DNA of 64,000 bases from Gimesia alba (GTDB taxonomy: Bacteria; Planctomycetota; Planctomycetia; Planctomycetales; Planctomycetaceae): the NCBI RefSeq assembly GCF_007744675.1, contig NZ_CP036269.1:62001-126000 (forward strand), read 5' to 3'. Both the position numbers and the translations under genes were made by a program. Every line of letters starts with the position of its first letter. Positions within the stretch are counted from its first letter, which is position 1. Under the pieces are notes generated by a model. The model made no database searches. It was not told the origin of the DNA and saw nothing but the letters and a program-made list of their open reading frames with translations. Of this stretch, positions 27,200 to 37,103 are shown one piece after another.

Positions 27200-28039
27200 A
27201 TGCACTTAAGCCGACCTTCTTCCTTACCGACACTGTTATCGTTCCTCATTCTGGGCGTCGCGCTGCTGTCAGCGAATCCTTCTGCCCAGGCCGAGCATGA
27301 GGGGAAAATTCAAATCCTCTTATTGGGAGACAGCACGACCGAAGGCAGCATTCCGCGTCGGCTCAAACCGGAAGGCCCGCATCTGGAAAAAGTACTCGAA
27401 CAACTGCTGGCGGCGGAAGGGGATCTGCCCCCCTGTCATGTGATCAACTCCAGCCTGAGTGGCGAATACATTAAGCGCCTGTTCGATTCGGGTCGCTACG
27501 ATCGTGACGCCGCCAAGCTGCCGGGCGTCGATTATGTCTTCATCCGTTACGGCTTGAATGATCGGGCGAAGCGCGAGAACTTCACCGAGAATTTTCCGAA
27601 AGACTTTCACGAACTGCTCGCGCGATTGAGGAAAGATCACCCTAATGCCGTCCTGGTTCCAATGACGGTAATCCCGTTTGCGAATGAAGAGGTCAGCAAG
27701 GAAATCAACGATCTGGTGTTTCAGGTGGCGAAAGAGGAAAATCTGGAAGTATTTGACATCTATCCCCGTTATGCCGCTGAGTTGAAAAAGGGATTCAACA
27801 TGCTCAACTACCGCCGGTATCCGGTGGAGAAAGTGCCCGAGAAATATCAGGACCTGGTAAAACCATTCATCATGGGAGGTCGAGTGGTGGTGATGGCCAA
27901 CGAACTCGATCCGATTCTGGGAGATCTGCCGGGCTGGTATTCTGATCGGCATCCGAATCTGGCGGGTTACAACGTGATCGCTGACGAAACCGCGAAATAC
28001 CTCGCGAATAAAATGCGGAAACAAAAGACGGCTCAATAA
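27200..28039 (+). CDS. Exported SGNH/GDSL hydrolase
   Basis: This 279-residue protein has a signal peptide (cleavage near AQAEHEG), block I LLGDSTTEGS with Ser45 as nucleophile, block III in YGLND, and a C-terminal SDRHPNLAGY supplying the Asp-His pair. These are esterase or acetylesterase motifs; secreted planctomycete members usually remove acyl groups from polysaccharides. ACAGGA lies ten bases before the ATG at 27200. The frame is open upstream to 27101 but lacks a signal-like start there. It lies 33 bases before the ceramidase-like gene, so they are likely an operon. Confidence 0.88.
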   Translation: MHLSRPSSLPTLLSFLILGVALLSANPSAQAEHEGKIQILLLGDSTTEGSIPRRLKPEGPHLEKVLEQLLAAEGDLPPCHVINSSLSGEYIKRLFDSGRYDRDAAKLPGVDYVFIRYGLNDRAKRENFTENFPKDFHELLARLRKDHPNAVLVPMTVIPFANEEVSKEINDLVFQVAKEENLEVFDIYPRYAAELKKGFNMLNYRRYPVEKVPEKYQDLVKPFIMGGRVVVMANELDPILGDLPGWYSDRHPNLAGYNVIADETAKYLANKMRKQKTAQ

Positions 28040-28072
28040 CGGGTCTCAGTAGAACAGGCAGGAGACAGGAAC

Positions 28073-29599
28073 ATGACAGGTGGTTTTCGAAATACATGTC
28101 TGATGTTGTCAGTATTGGCACTGCTCTGTTTTCCTGCAGAAGGGGAATGCGGCCTGTCTGCGGGCGCCGCGACGGTGGATATTTCACCCCCTACGCTGCC
28201 GGCGATTCAGAACGGTTATTTTGTGGAGCGGAACCAGAATAAGGTACTGGATCGCCTCCACGCCCGCTGTTTTGTGTTGAAGTCGGAAGAGACGACTGTT
28301 GCCATCATGGTCGTCGATTCCTGTATGATTCCGCGCGACATTTGTGATCGCGCCAAGATTCTTGCCAGCAGACAGACAGGCATCCCCGTCAACCGGATGT
28401 TGATCGCCTCCACGCACACGCACACCGCGCCGAGTGTGATGAATCTCTGTCTGGGGACGCGCAGCGATCCGAACTACGAACGGTTCCTGCCCCCGAAATT
28501 GGCCGAAGGAATCGCACGCGCGTATCAGAATCTCGAACCGGCGCGCATCGGTTTCACCGTTGTCGATGCGCCCCATCACACGCACTGCCGTCGCTGGTTG
28601 CGACAGCCGGACAAATACGCGGCCGACCCCTTTGGCGAGAACACGGTGCGGGCCATCATGCATCCCGGTTATCAGAATCCCGATTTCATCGGCCCCGCCG
28701 GCCCTGCGGATACGGGGCTCTCACTGCTCAGCATTCAGTCGGCGGACGGTAAACGGCCCCTTGGTCTGCTCGCCAATTATTCAATGCACTACTTCGGCAC
28801 CGGCGGCGGATTTTCAGCCGACTATTACGGCAAGTTTTCTGCGCTGATGGAACAGAAAATCGCCGGCAAGCAGAACCCGCAGTTCGTCGCCGCCATGTCG
28901 CAGGGAACGTCCGGCGATCTGCAATGGATGGACTACTCCCAACCACGACGGGCCGATTATAGTATCGACGAGTACGCGGGCGGACTGGCCGATCTCGCCT
29001 TTGAGGCATACAAGAAGATCGACTACACGACTGGCGATCCGAAACTGGCGATGGCGGAAACCCGGTTGACACTGGACCGTCGCTTGCCAAGCCCCGCGCG
29101 ACTGGCCTGGGCAAAGGAACTCAATACCAGTCGCGGCGACCGCCGACCGAAATCGAAACCGGAAGTCTACGCCGAGCAGGCAACGTGGATCGACGCACAT
29201 CCGGAAGAAGAGATCGTGCTGCAGACGATCGGCATAAGCGACCTGGCGATCACCGCGATTCCCAACGAAGTCTACGGCATCACCGGCTTGAAGCTCAAAG
29301 CACAGAGTCCGTTCAAGCTGACCTTCAACATGGGCCTGGCCAACGGCGCCGCCGGCTACATCCCGCCCCCCGAACAACATTACCTCGGCGGCTACACCAC
29401 CTGGCCCGCCCGCACCGCGGGTTTGGAAGTCAACGCCGAACCGCAAATCGTGGAGACACTGCTCGGCCTGTTGGAATCCCTCTCCGGCCAGAAACGCAAA
29501 CCGCTCACGACCGACTTCTACAACAACCAGCAACGCACGGCGATTGAGAAAGCGAAAGCGGATGAGAATAACCGAGTGAATCGCGGGGTGGGGGAGTGA
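28073..29599 (+). CDS. Exported neutral ceramidase-like protein
   Basis: This 508-residue protein has a signal peptide and the N-terminal domain pattern of neutral/alkaline ceramidase-like proteins: AGAATVDISPP, LHARCFVLKSEETTVAIMVVDSC, ASTHTHTAPS (zinc-ligand histidines) and NYSMHYFGTGGGFSADYYGKF. The C-terminal half is helical. Planctomycetes encode many paralogues with unknown substrates, so hydrolysis of an amide or ester is likely but ceramide itself is not assured. GGAGACAGGAAC precedes the ATG. It is downstream of, and probably co-transcribed with, the SGNH hydrolase. Confidence 0.85.
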   Translation: MTGGFRNTCLMLSVLALLCFPAEGECGLSAGAATVDISPPTLPAIQNGYFVERNQNKVLDRLHARCFVLKSEETTVAIMVVDSCMIPRDICDRAKILASRQTGIPVNRMLIASTHTHTAPSVMNLCLGTRSDPNYERFLPPKLAEGIARAYQNLEPARIGFTVVDAPHHTHCRRWLRQPDKYAADPFGENTVRAIMHPGYQNPDFIGPAGPADTGLSLLSIQSADGKRPLGLLANYSMHYFGTGGGFSADYYGKFSALMEQKIAGKQNPQFVAAMSQGTSGDLQWMDYSQPRRADYSIDEYAGGLADLAFEAYKKIDYTTGDPKLAMAETRLTLDRRLPSPARLAWAKELNTSRGDRRPKSKPEVYAEQATWIDAHPEEEIVLQTIGISDLAITAIPNEVYGITGLKLKAQSPFKLTFNMGLANGAAGYIPPPEQHYLGGYTTWPARTAGLEVNAEPQIVETLLGLLESLSGQKRKPLTTDFYNNQQRTAIEKAKADENNRVNRGVGE

Positions 29600-29623
29600 G
29601 GTTGTTAGGATTTCATTCTTGAG

Positions 29624-29911
29624 CTACAACGATCCAGAATCGTATTTCTCGAAGTAGTCATCAATCTCTCGGTCTTCGGCTTTCCAGTTTTGCCCACGAA
29701 GTTGGCGCATCGAGATGAGCCCCAGGAGTTCCAGATGGCTTGGGGCGAGAAATCGAAATTCAGAATTTTCTGCGACCCAAAACTCCATATCTGAAAGAAT
29801 GTTTTCCTCTTCAACTCTGGAAATCTCAAATCCCAGAGACCTGATCGCCAGATAACAGGGGATTTCGGTATTCCCGGCAGCAGCGATGGATTCAACAGGT
29901 TTCTGATTCAT
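29624..29911 (-). CDS. Small hypothetical protein
   Basis: A 95-residue acidic protein starting MNQKPVESIAAAGNTEIPCYLAIRS, with a helical end (QLRGQNWKAEDREIDDYFEKYD). The composition is natural, unlike the competing frame at 29605-29895. No ribosome site is obvious. It resembles small soluble immunity-like proteins in general character only. Confidence 0.55.
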   Translation of the reverse strand: MNQKPVESIAAAGNTEIPCYLAIRSLGFEISRVEEENILSDMEFWVAENSEFRFLAPSHLELLGLISMRQLRGQNWKAEDREIDDYFEKYDSGSL

Positions 29912-29962
29912 AATGTATTCGTTCTGATGATTACTGATTTTGATATCTGGAATTCTTAAGTT

Positions 29963-30442
29963 TCATTTTATGTTATTTTCCCAGCTGAAAACATCCCCTT
30001 CGGGCAGTGGTTGAACGCCTGAGAGCCTCAGCATATAGAGCACCTGGGCGCGGTGGTGCATGCTGTGGGTGACAATGTGGGCCAGGGCGGTGCCGAAGGT
30101 TTTTTCGCGGGGCGGATCGTCGAGGTGGTCGATCCAGATATCATCCCAGCCGTTTGTTGCCTGGACTTTAACGGCGATGGACTGCAATCGTTTTTCGGCG
30201 ACGGATAAACGCTCGCGCATGCCGTTGATTGCTTGATATGTTTGTCGTTCGATGGGATCACCGGCCATCAATGCCGACCAGATTTCCATGTTACCGATGA
30301 TGTGATGCAGCGTTGCGCGGAGCGTATGGTGACCGATCTCGAACTCATGATTGAGTTGTTCATCGGGAAGCGTGGCACAGATCTCAAGCAGTTGGCGTGT
30401 GGTCCAGGCATCGTGGGCTAAGAGCCGATCAAGCAAGTCCAT
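29963..30442 (-). CDS. DinB-family protein
   Basis: This 159-residue four-helix protein has the DinB metal triad pattern: TLHHIIGNMEIW in helix 2 and HIVTHSMHHRAQVLYML in helix 4. It follows the stop of the upstream gene by only two bases and has no clear ribosome site, so it is probably translated by coupling. DinB proteins are metal-binding and often transfer thiols or act in stress; the reaction here is unknown. Confidence 0.9.
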   Translation of the reverse strand: MDLLDRLLAHDAWTTRQLLEICATLPDEQLNHEFEIGHHTLRATLHHIIGNMEIWSALMAGDPIERQTYQAINGMRERLSVAEKRLQSIAVKVQATNGWDDIWIDHLDDPPREKTFGTALAHIVTHSMHHRAQVLYMLRLSGVQPLPEGDVFSWENNIK

Positions 30443-30444
30443 GG

Positions 30445-31425
30445 TTATTCTGATTTGTCAGTGGAAGAAACAGTGTAGGACTCGCCTTTAATGGCATCGA
30501 CGATTTTCATCCCCTCTGTGAACTGTATGGCTAAATCCGCTGGTTTGACGGTTCCGTGTTCGATACGTGTGACCTCTATTTCCTGTGTGGAGAGAATCTC
30601 AGGCGCGGATGAACTCATAATTTCTTCACGCAGTTTCACCGGCATCCAGACATCACCCACGAGTTTACTTTCGAAGACGAAAAATCGCTCAATGCGCCAC
30701 ATCGGTTGGCCACCATCAACACGGAGTTCATTCCATCGGGAGTGGCCATTGATGGGAAGAAACCCCTTTTTCGGATCGAGGATGAAAATTCGTTTTCCCC
30801 CTGGTTTGTTGGTCCAGTGAGGTTGAAAGTTCACGGTGAGTTGCACCTTGCCATCGTCCACGGGCGCCTCGATCTCAAATTCCGCTTTGTGATCGATCAG
30901 ATACTGAAACAGGTATTTGGATTTGTGTGGGTACACGCCGCGCAACCAGAAAATGTATTTATTATCGCTGATAATCGAATCATGGATTCTGTCGATCCGG
31001 CCAGAACTGCGTTTTTTATCAGTAAATGTAGCTTTTGAGATCCTCTGTTTGGCATCATATCCGTCAGAGATCCATTGGCAGGCTTGTTTTTCAGTAGGGC
31101 GAAACATATCCGAGTCCATACGGTAGGAATCTCCAAGCAGCCAGTGTCGACATCTTCTCAACATCGCAGCTTCCCGCAGTTTGCCGGGTAGTTCGTTCTG
31201 GTTCTCGTAAATGAGCCAGTTTAGATCAACCTCATAATAGAGATTCTTTGCATGTTCCAGCCGGCGCTGAAAGGCTTTGAGTAATAGCCCTTTTTGCTCA
31301 GACTCGTTCAACTGTGTGAATTGATCGATTGGAATTGAGATCGGCTTCTGATCCGCTGCCTGAGTGAGTGATCCACAGAGTAAGCAAACGACAATTGAAT
31401 GTATGAATGGAAATCGTTGCTGACG
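30445..31425 (-). CDS. Exported hypothetical protein
   Basis: This 326-residue protein has a signal peptide (MRQQRFPFIHSIVVCLLCG, cleavage near TQAADQ) and a beta-rich mature part with WLLGDSYRMDSDMF and KVQLTVNFQPHW. This is the style of planctomycete proteins that share a LolA-like barrel. The ATG at 31425 has GAGG seven bases before it and gives a proper signal peptide; the frame opens 11 codons earlier. It forms a two-gene unit with the DinB gene. Confidence 0.65.
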   Translation of the reverse strand, partial: RQQRFPFIHSIVVCLLCGSLTQAADQKPISIPIDQFTQLNESEQKGLLLKAFQRRLEHAKNLYYEVDLNWLIYENQNELPGKLREAAMLRRCRHWLLGDSYRMDSDMFRPTEKQACQWISDGYDAKQRISKATFTDKKRSSGRIDRIHDSIISDNKYIFWLRGVYPHKSKYLFQYLIDHKAEFEIEAPVDDGKVQLTVNFQPHWTNKPGGKRIFILDPKKGFLPINGHSRWNELRVDGGQPMWRIERFFVFESKLVGDVWMPVKLREEIMSSSAPEILSTQEIEVTRIEHGTVKPADLAIQFTEGMKIVDAIKGESYTVSSTDKSE

Positions 31426-31580
31426 CATTTCGAAACCTCGTAGAACTTCTGGGATCAAAGTAGGATCATAGAGTATTCCTGTGTTCAGTTTATCATAAGC
31501 GGGTTAAACTGAAAGTCTGAATTTCAAAATCGAGCTTGATTCTAAAAAGAGGTACAGAAGCCGTTGCTGTATCTGAGATG

Positions 31581-32720
31581 TTAAATCGGTTCATCAAAGG
31601 CCTTCGCGATGGAGCTGGCAAGCTGTTCCAGTGAGTAAAATTTTGTGGCGACGTCGCGGATGTGGGCGACGGTGGCGGATTTGATGAACATCATTTTGGC
31701 TAAATGACGCGAATCGCTTTGGGTGCTTTCGACGCGATGCTTGCGGCGTTTGACGTAGAGCGACAGGGCGTGTTCCAGGAACTCTGTGTTCGTGCGGGAA
31801 AGTTCATCGGCCAGCACGGCGGCGGACTCCATCGCCATCGACGCGCCGATGCCCGCGGTGGGCAGGAAGCCGGCGGCGGCATCGCCCAGCAGCACGACAC
31901 GGCCGCGAGTCCACTCTTTCGAACGAACGTCGGAGAGTTTCCAGAAGAACAGGTCTTCGCTGTCGTCGGGCAGAGCGGCAAGGCAGGTGTCGACGAGTTC
32001 TCCCATGCCGGCGAATTGTTCGCGGAGGCGTTGTCGTCGGCCTGGTCCCGGCTGATCGAAGTTGCCTTCTACGGGCGCGCCCGCATAAACGCCCGCCCCC
32101 TCCTGTGTGGGATAGATGCCGAAGAAGCGGCCGGCGCCCCAGTGTTCCACGAAGGTCTCTTTTGGCACCTGATCGACGTCGACCCACCAGACCCAGCCAC
32201 CCCAGTTCGTGTGGTAGTAGGGCTGTTCGCCGAACACAAGCTGGCGGACTTTCGAATGTAGTCCATCAGCACCGACGACAAGGTCGAAGGTCTCGCTCGT
32301 GCCGTCGTTGAAGGTGGCAGTAACAGCGTCTCCGGTATCGTTCAGTGATTCAATGGCGGTGTTGAAACGCAGGTCGGCGCCTTCGAGGGCTGAGTGCAGC
32401 AGCTTGATGAGTTGCGGTCGCGTGCAGCTCAGGTTGGGGCCGAAGCGGTCGGAGATGGGGGCCATCGACCAGTGTTTGACGAGTTCGCCGTGATTATCGC
32501 GGACTTCGTAGTGTTTGCATTCAATCGACTCGGCGGCGAACTGTTCATAGAGACCCAGGCCATGAAAGACCCGATAGCCGAGCGGCCAGAGTCCCAGCAT
32601 ATAACCCGCGTGGTCAAAGTTGGGGGCGCGTTCGATGAGTGTGGGTTCAAAGCCGCGCTGTTTGAGTAAGGCGGCGAGCGTCATACCCCCAATGCCGGCA
32701 CCGACGATCAGAATGCGCAT
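31581..32720 (-). CDS. FAD-dependent aromatic-type monooxygenase
   Basis: This 379-residue flavoprotein hydroxylase of the PHBH/UbiH group has GAGIGG at 7-12 (FAD ADP-binding), the DG motif VVGADGLHSKVRQ, and the GD motif LLGDAAAGFLPTAGIGASMAMESA. Such enzymes use NAD(P)H and oxygen to hydroxylate a small organic substrate. ATG 32720 follows AAAAGGAACC. The gene is single; no pathway neighbour identifies the substrate. Confidence 0.93.
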   Translation of the reverse strand: MRILIVGAGIGGMTLAALLKQRGFEPTLIERAPNFDHAGYMLGLWPLGYRVFHGLGLYEQFAAESIECKHYEVRDNHGELVKHWSMAPISDRFGPNLSCTRPQLIKLLHSALEGADLRFNTAIESLNDTGDAVTATFNDGTSETFDLVVGADGLHSKVRQLVFGEQPYYHTNWGGWVWWVDVDQVPKETFVEHWGAGRFFGIYPTQEGAGVYAGAPVEGNFDQPGPGRRQRLREQFAGMGELVDTCLAALPDDSEDLFFWKLSDVRSKEWTRGRVVLLGDAAAGFLPTAGIGASMAMESAAVLADELSRTNTEFLEHALSLYVKRRKHRVESTQSDSRHLAKMMFIKSATVAHIRDVATKFYSLEQLASSIAKAFDEPI

Positions 32721-32901
32721 GGTTCCTTTTCTCCATAAAAGGGAATGTGATTTGTCCGAGGAACACACTTTAGCAAATCGGAACGTCTTAATGCGAGATG
32801 AAAGGCAAAAATGAATCGACGCGGTTTATTTTTCTACCACGAAAGACACGAAAAGCACGAAATGAAAGTAGAGCTCAAGTGGTGTGCGGACTCTGGAACG
32901 A

Positions 32902-35900
32902 TTATTTCAGCGGCAGTGTGCCCAGATCGACGGGTTCTGTTTCGCCGTTCTTTTCTGCAGGCGGTACTGAGAAAATGTGATCAATTAGAGGACCAGGGTT
33001 CTGATTACCCTCGTAGAAATAAACGGACATCGAGTATGTTCCCGGTGGGGTATTATCGATGCGGAAGGAGCCGTCGCGATCCATGGTGGCGACCAGGTGA
33101 GGCGTCTCGGCCCTGAGCTTTTCATTGGCCCGCTGGTATTCCTCAATCGCCGCTTTTTCCTCGGCGTATTTCGGTGACTGTTTCCAGTTATCGAACCAGG
33201 TCTGGTATTGGACAGGGTCGTTCTGGAGTGTGTTCATCAGTGATACGATGGCAGGGGGCTCCATGTAGCGGTATGCTCGCAACGTGGCGAAGGGCCAGAT
33301 GACTTTTCCCTGAAACGTTTCAGGGGGGACGAGTTTACCGATGACCGGCCGGCCTGAACGGCCTAGGTCCAGGGTGATGGTTTTTCCGGCCTCAAACTGC
33401 TGAGGAATCTGGATCGCCGAAGTCACTTCCGTTGCTCCCTCGTTGACCATGAATGTGATGTTGCGTCCAACGTAGCCGTTGCCAGGAAAGACGCGTTCAA
33501 AAACGTAGCGTCCGTTTTGATCGGTTTTGACTTGATTCCGAGTGTAGATGTGGGGATTATCCTCTTCGTAGACATTGATCCCGTTGCCTTGAATTGAGAG
33601 GGTGACATTGGGAGCGATCTGATTTGCTACACGGAATGTGCCTTCGAGCCGCGCCCAGGCAGTGAGTTTGATCGGGTTGGGTAGCTTCCCATTCTCGGAC
33701 GAGAGATACGCGAAACCGGTGGGGTGAGTGATGACCAGTTGAAATGATTCCTGCCGTGGCGGTATGTTAAACAGTCCGTCAGCATCAGCGTGCACCGTGG
33801 TCGCATACGTGGAAAGATTACGCACTTTTCCATTCATGATGGCGATTTGTGTGCCGGCGATGCCGATCGTAATTTCGGCATCCGCGGCTGGTTTTCCGGT
33901 CGGCGTCTGGATGTGGGACGCGATATCCTCTGCCGGTTCCAGAGCGAAATCAAAAGAGACATTCCCCTCATCCGGTTTGATTTCGCGTGAGGTCGCGACC
34001 TGATAGCCGTCTGCTTCAATACGAACTTTGTTGATGGGAGCGTCTCGATTGATCCGCAGTTGATATTGGCCATCAAGCGATTCGAAGCGGTCGGTCGTGT
34101 TCCAGAAGATGTGGGACTGCTCCTTGTCCAGCGGGTAGCCGTGCGTGACGTGAAATTTTTTGACGGGCTGTTTGGTTTTTGCATCGATGACCTTGCCGGA
34201 GATGACCAACGTTTTGGGGGGAGCGAAGACATATTCTTCCTCGCGCGCCTGCAGGCTCTGGTCGGTCAACTGCATGCCTCCGGTACGACAGATGTCGGCC
34301 TGGAACTCGTCCAGCGGTGCCTCGTTCCATTCCCAGACGCCGTTCTCATCGGCATACTGACTGATGTGATCGAATTCAAAGTACTGGATGTGCCCCCGCC
34401 AGCGCTGGAAGAAAATCCGTGCTTTGGGAACGCCTTTTCCTTGTTCATCGACCACACGCACTCGTATCTTGCCCCCCGGCTTCAGGATGAAATCGACGGG
34501 TTCCATCTCGGGATCAACGCGGACTTCCTGCAATTCCAGCGCACGGCCGTTGGCGGAGACCACCACGCGCGCCATGCGGGGTTCACAACCACTGAGAATG
34601 TAGACGCCGTTTTCGTCCGTGGTTGCTTTGCGGATTTCATTGGCAAACTTGGTTCGCACCAATGCACCGAGGATGGGGTTGCCTTGCTCATCGGCCACCA
34701 CGCCGACAATCGTCAGTCCTCGATCAAGGACAATGCGACCGGTGGGCTTTTGGTTTTTCTTAACAGTAAACTCGCTACGGGCAATGCGATTTCTCCAGGC
34801 ACGATATTCGGGATGATTCACGGCGATATACACTTCCGATTTTGAAACGGGAATATGTGGGTACCGCCATTGACCGTTGGCATCGGTGGTGATTCTTGTG
34901 CCGACGCCCAGTTCACTGGAATCGCTGGGACGTTTTTTAAACTTCAGGCTGGGTGATACTCTGGCGCCGGCAATCGGTTTTCCTGCCTCGTCAACAACGG
35001 TACCGCCGACGGTCCAGGCTTTGTCGAGTTGCGCTGTGAATTCAGTGGGAATGGGGTCACGGTGGGGAACCAGACTCCAGGTGGCCCAGTACGGTCCATA
35101 GCCAGGTTGTTTGATATTGAGATTAAATCGCTTGAGACGAGTGGGTACCGTCAGTTGCAGTACCCCTTTTTTGTCGGTTCTGACATAGGGGCCGTAGGTA
35201 CTCTTGCGCACGTATTTGCCGCGTTGAATTTGTTCGGGAGTCACGGCCGGATCGGTCCGCGCTTCAATCAAAGCGTTCGGCACCGGTTTTCCGGCAGAGT
35301 CAACGACGTTGAGTCGGAACGTGCGCGAATCCTCTTTTGCTTTTGAGGTATTGTTGGTAGGAGGCGGCGTTTTCTGGGTGACCGTTTTTTTCGCTGGCTC
35401 CTCTTTTTTTGTCACCGTCTGTGCGGTGGACGTCGAAACGAGCGAGACTAGTGGCAACGCTAATGTCAGCGCCAGCAGAGCGAGGACGCCGGTTCGGGAG
35501 ACGCGCAGTGGTTCTCTCAAAGGTTCGCCGAACAAACGGGCCACGCGTTGGCGCATTTCAGACGGTGACTTTCCGCTGGCGGCGAGCGAAGAGAGATCCG
35601 GTGTGGTTGTGCTATTTCGTTTTGCCAGTTCGGCGATGCGCAAGAGGGCCGTCGCGTATTCTACGCGTGACTCGAACGCTGATGATGAGGCCGACGTTGA
35701 TGGTGTTTGGCATGCCATTTCATCACAGCAAAATTCGCGGAGCACGCTGATACGGCGACTGAGATACCAGAGTGGTGGATTGAAAAACAGGATTGCCTCG
35801 GCGAAACGCTGGAGCAGGTAGATCCACATGTCGTAGCGTCTGACATGAGCCAGCTCATGCGCGAGAATCAGTTCGAGTTCCTCTGTAGTGAGACCACTGA

Positions 35901-36606
35901 TGGTGGATGCGGGCAACAGAATCGTGGGCCGGATAATGCCGATGACTTTGGGCACAACGATCTGTTCTGCGCGAGCCAGGGCAGGTACGACCTTCATCGA
36001 CCATTGCTGCGCCAGAGACCGCAGTGCTTCCACAAGGGGACCTTCGGAAATCAAAACGGCTTGCGAGCCCAGTCGGTTGGCGCGGATGCTGGCGATGATC
36101 AGACGTGTCAGCATCAGTGCAACGCCTGCGGCATAAATGGCCATAATCCAGGGTGCCAGCCACAACCACTGAGTTGGCGGGTTGAGGGTAGTGGGTGGCA
36201 CAAGCAGAGTGCTCGTGACATCAGTCGGCTGTATTTGACGGACTTGCTGTGTCTGTGATTCGCTGGTGAGCGTTTCTCTCGAATCAATTCGCTCTATTTT
36301 GACCGGAGTATTTGAGAGGGAAGTGGGCTGTGGTTTGACATAAATCATGCGTACGGGAGATTCACCGGAAGTGTTTCTGACCGGTTCGACACGATGGAGT
36401 AGTTGATACGTGACCGGTACGGCGACCAGCGCTGTCACGAGGGCGATGACATGAAGCGTGTAACGCCGCTCGACCGAGGCGTTGCGCCAAAAGCGATCGA
36501 GACTCCAAACAACCAGCGCCAGCAGTGAAACCTGCCAGATCGAGTGCATGAGTGTCAGGCAAAGGCGACCGCTGAAAGCCGGGTCAATCAGTGTGTGCCA
36601 AGTCAT
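32902..36606 (-). CDS. M56 metallopeptidase sensor fused to carboxypeptidase-regulatory-like domains (second copy)
   Basis: This 1234-residue protein has membrane segments near 20-36, 52-70, 150-170 and after the peptidase (near 375-395). The M56 zinc site is HELAH at 250-254, with REFCCDEMA providing the third ligand. The outer part holds about eight CarboxypepD_reg-like modules (GTVVDEAGKPIAGARVSPS, GVVADEQGNPILGALV, ISGKVIDAKTKQPVKKFHV). As in the locus at 16525, this array replaces the beta-lactam sensor of BlaR1. The start overlaps the BlaI stop (36603-36606). The two fusions differ in sequence, so they probably read different signals. Confidence 0.85.
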   Translation of the reverse strand: MTWHTLIDPAFSGRLCLTLMHSIWQVSLLALVVWSLDRFWRNASVERRYTLHVIALVTALVAVPVTYQLLHRVEPVRNTSGESPVRMIYVKPQPTSLSNTPVKIERIDSRETLTSESQTQQVRQIQPTDVTSTLLVPPTTLNPPTQWLWLAPWIMAIYAAGVALMLTRLIIASIRANRLGSQAVLISEGPLVEALRSLAQQWSMKVVPALARAEQIVVPKVIGIIRPTILLPASTISGLTTEELELILAHELAHVRRYDMWIYLLQRFAEAILFFNPPLWYLSRRISVLREFCCDEMACQTPSTSASSSAFESRVEYATALLRIAELAKRNSTTTPDLSSLAASGKSPSEMRQRVARLFGEPLREPLRVSRTGVLALLALTLALPLVSLVSTSTAQTVTKKEEPAKKTVTQKTPPPTNNTSKAKEDSRTFRLNVVDSAGKPVPNALIEARTDPAVTPEQIQRGKYVRKSTYGPYVRTDKKGVLQLTVPTRLKRFNLNIKQPGYGPYWATWSLVPHRDPIPTEFTAQLDKAWTVGGTVVDEAGKPIAGARVSPSLKFKKRPSDSSELGVGTRITTDANGQWRYPHIPVSKSEVYIAVNHPEYRAWRNRIARSEFTVKKNQKPTGRIVLDRGLTIVGVVADEQGNPILGALVRTKFANEIRKATTDENGVYILSGCEPRMARVVVSANGRALELQEVRVDPEMEPVDFILKPGGKIRVRVVDEQGKGVPKARIFFQRWRGHIQYFEFDHISQYADENGVWEWNEAPLDEFQADICRTGGMQLTDQSLQAREEEYVFAPPKTLVISGKVIDAKTKQPVKKFHVTHGYPLDKEQSHIFWNTTDRFESLDGQYQLRINRDAPINKVRIEADGYQVATSREIKPDEGNVSFDFALEPAEDIASHIQTPTGKPAADAEITIGIAGTQIAIMNGKVRNLSTYATTVHADADGLFNIPPRQESFQLVITHPTGFAYLSSENGKLPNPIKLTAWARLEGTFRVANQIAPNVTLSIQGNGINVYEEDNPHIYTRNQVKTDQNGRYVFERVFPGNGYVGRNITFMVNEGATEVTSAIQIPQQFEAGKTITLDLGRSGRPVIGKLVPPETFQGKVIWPFATLRAYRYMEPPAIVSLMNTLQNDPVQYQTWFDNWKQSPKYAEEKAAIEEYQRANEKLRAETPHLVATMDRDGSFRIDNTPPGTYSMSVYFYEGNQNPGPLIDHIFSVPPAEKNGETEPVDLGTLPLK

Positions 36607-37001
36607 TTCTTTTGCTCCTTTGCCTTGCGTGTGATCAGCTTACGAATTTCCGCGAGTTCATCCTGATCCAGGTCGACTGTTTCGAGCAGGTTGAGGACCA
36701 GATCGGAGGAAGAACCGTCGAACACGCGGGAGAGCACGTCTTCCATAATGCCACTCGTTACCGTTTTCTTCATCAGTTTGGGGGAAAACAGAAACGATTT
36801 GCCCTCTTTCTTTCGCGAGACAAACCCTTTGCGATACATGATATTGAGCATAGTGATCACAGAGCTATGGGAGAGCGGGCGGCCTGCTTTGGTTTCGAGT
36901 CGCGATCTGACTTCGCGAACCGGTAGTGGCGAGTCATCCCACAATACTTTGAGGATTTCGAGTTCCAGCTCAGTAGGATGTTCTGATCCCGGACGTGCCA
37001 T
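36603..37001 (-). CDS. BlaI/MecI-family repressor (second copy)
   Basis: This 132-residue protein has the family winged helix: LEILKVLWDDSPLPVREVRSRL, recognition helix SHSSVITMLNIMYRKGFV, wing RKKEGKSFLFSP and a C-terminal dimer region. It is translationally coupled to the M56 sensor gene. Its operators (37054-37069 and 37104-37125) are AT-rich and unlike those of the first copy, so the two systems should not cross-regulate. Confidence 0.92.
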   Translation of the reverse strand: MARPGSEHPTELELEILKVLWDDSPLPVREVRSRLETKAGRPLSHSSVITMLNIMYRKGFVSRKKEGKSFLFSPKLMKKTVTSGIMEDVLSRVFDGSSSDLVLNLLETVDLDQDELAEIRKLITRKAKEQKK

Positions 37002-37053
37002 GGAAGCAATTCCTTACAATCGGAAAAGGGGCAGATGCCAAATCGGCAATATG

Positions 37054-37069
37054 TTTTAATTCTTTAAAA
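37054..37069. promoter_or_regulatory. Second BlaI locus, operator 1
   Basis: TTTTAA-TTCT-TTAAAA, an inverted repeat immediately downstream of the -10 box of the promoter at 37071-37099. It shares the TTTTAA N4 TTAAAA pattern with operator 2. Confidence 0.65.
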
Positions 37070-37070
37070 G

Positions 37071-37099
37071 ATGGTAATGTGATTCAGATCGTCTGTCAA
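37071..37099 (-). promoter_or_regulatory. Promoter of the second BlaI/M56 operon
   Basis: On the minus strand TTGACA (37099-37094) and TACCAT (37076-37071) have a 17-base spacer. The two operators flank the promoter on both sides instead of filling the spacer. Confidence 0.65.
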
Positions 37100-37103
37100 G
37101 AGG

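Noticed and set aside
27320-28036. 238-codon minus-strand frame
   Set aside because: Shadow of the SGNH hydrolase gene, whose catalytic blocks are all in the plus frame.
28814-29533. 239-codon minus-strand frame
   Set aside because: Opposite the ceramidase-like gene; no domain, no ribosome site.
29605-29895. 96-codon minus-strand frame
   Set aside because: Overlaps the better frame at 29624-29911; rich in Trp/Ser/Phe with no natural pattern.
34060-34845. 261-codon plus-strand frame
   Set aside because: Opposite the second M56 fusion; repetitive His/Phe/Asp content is typical of an antisense frame.
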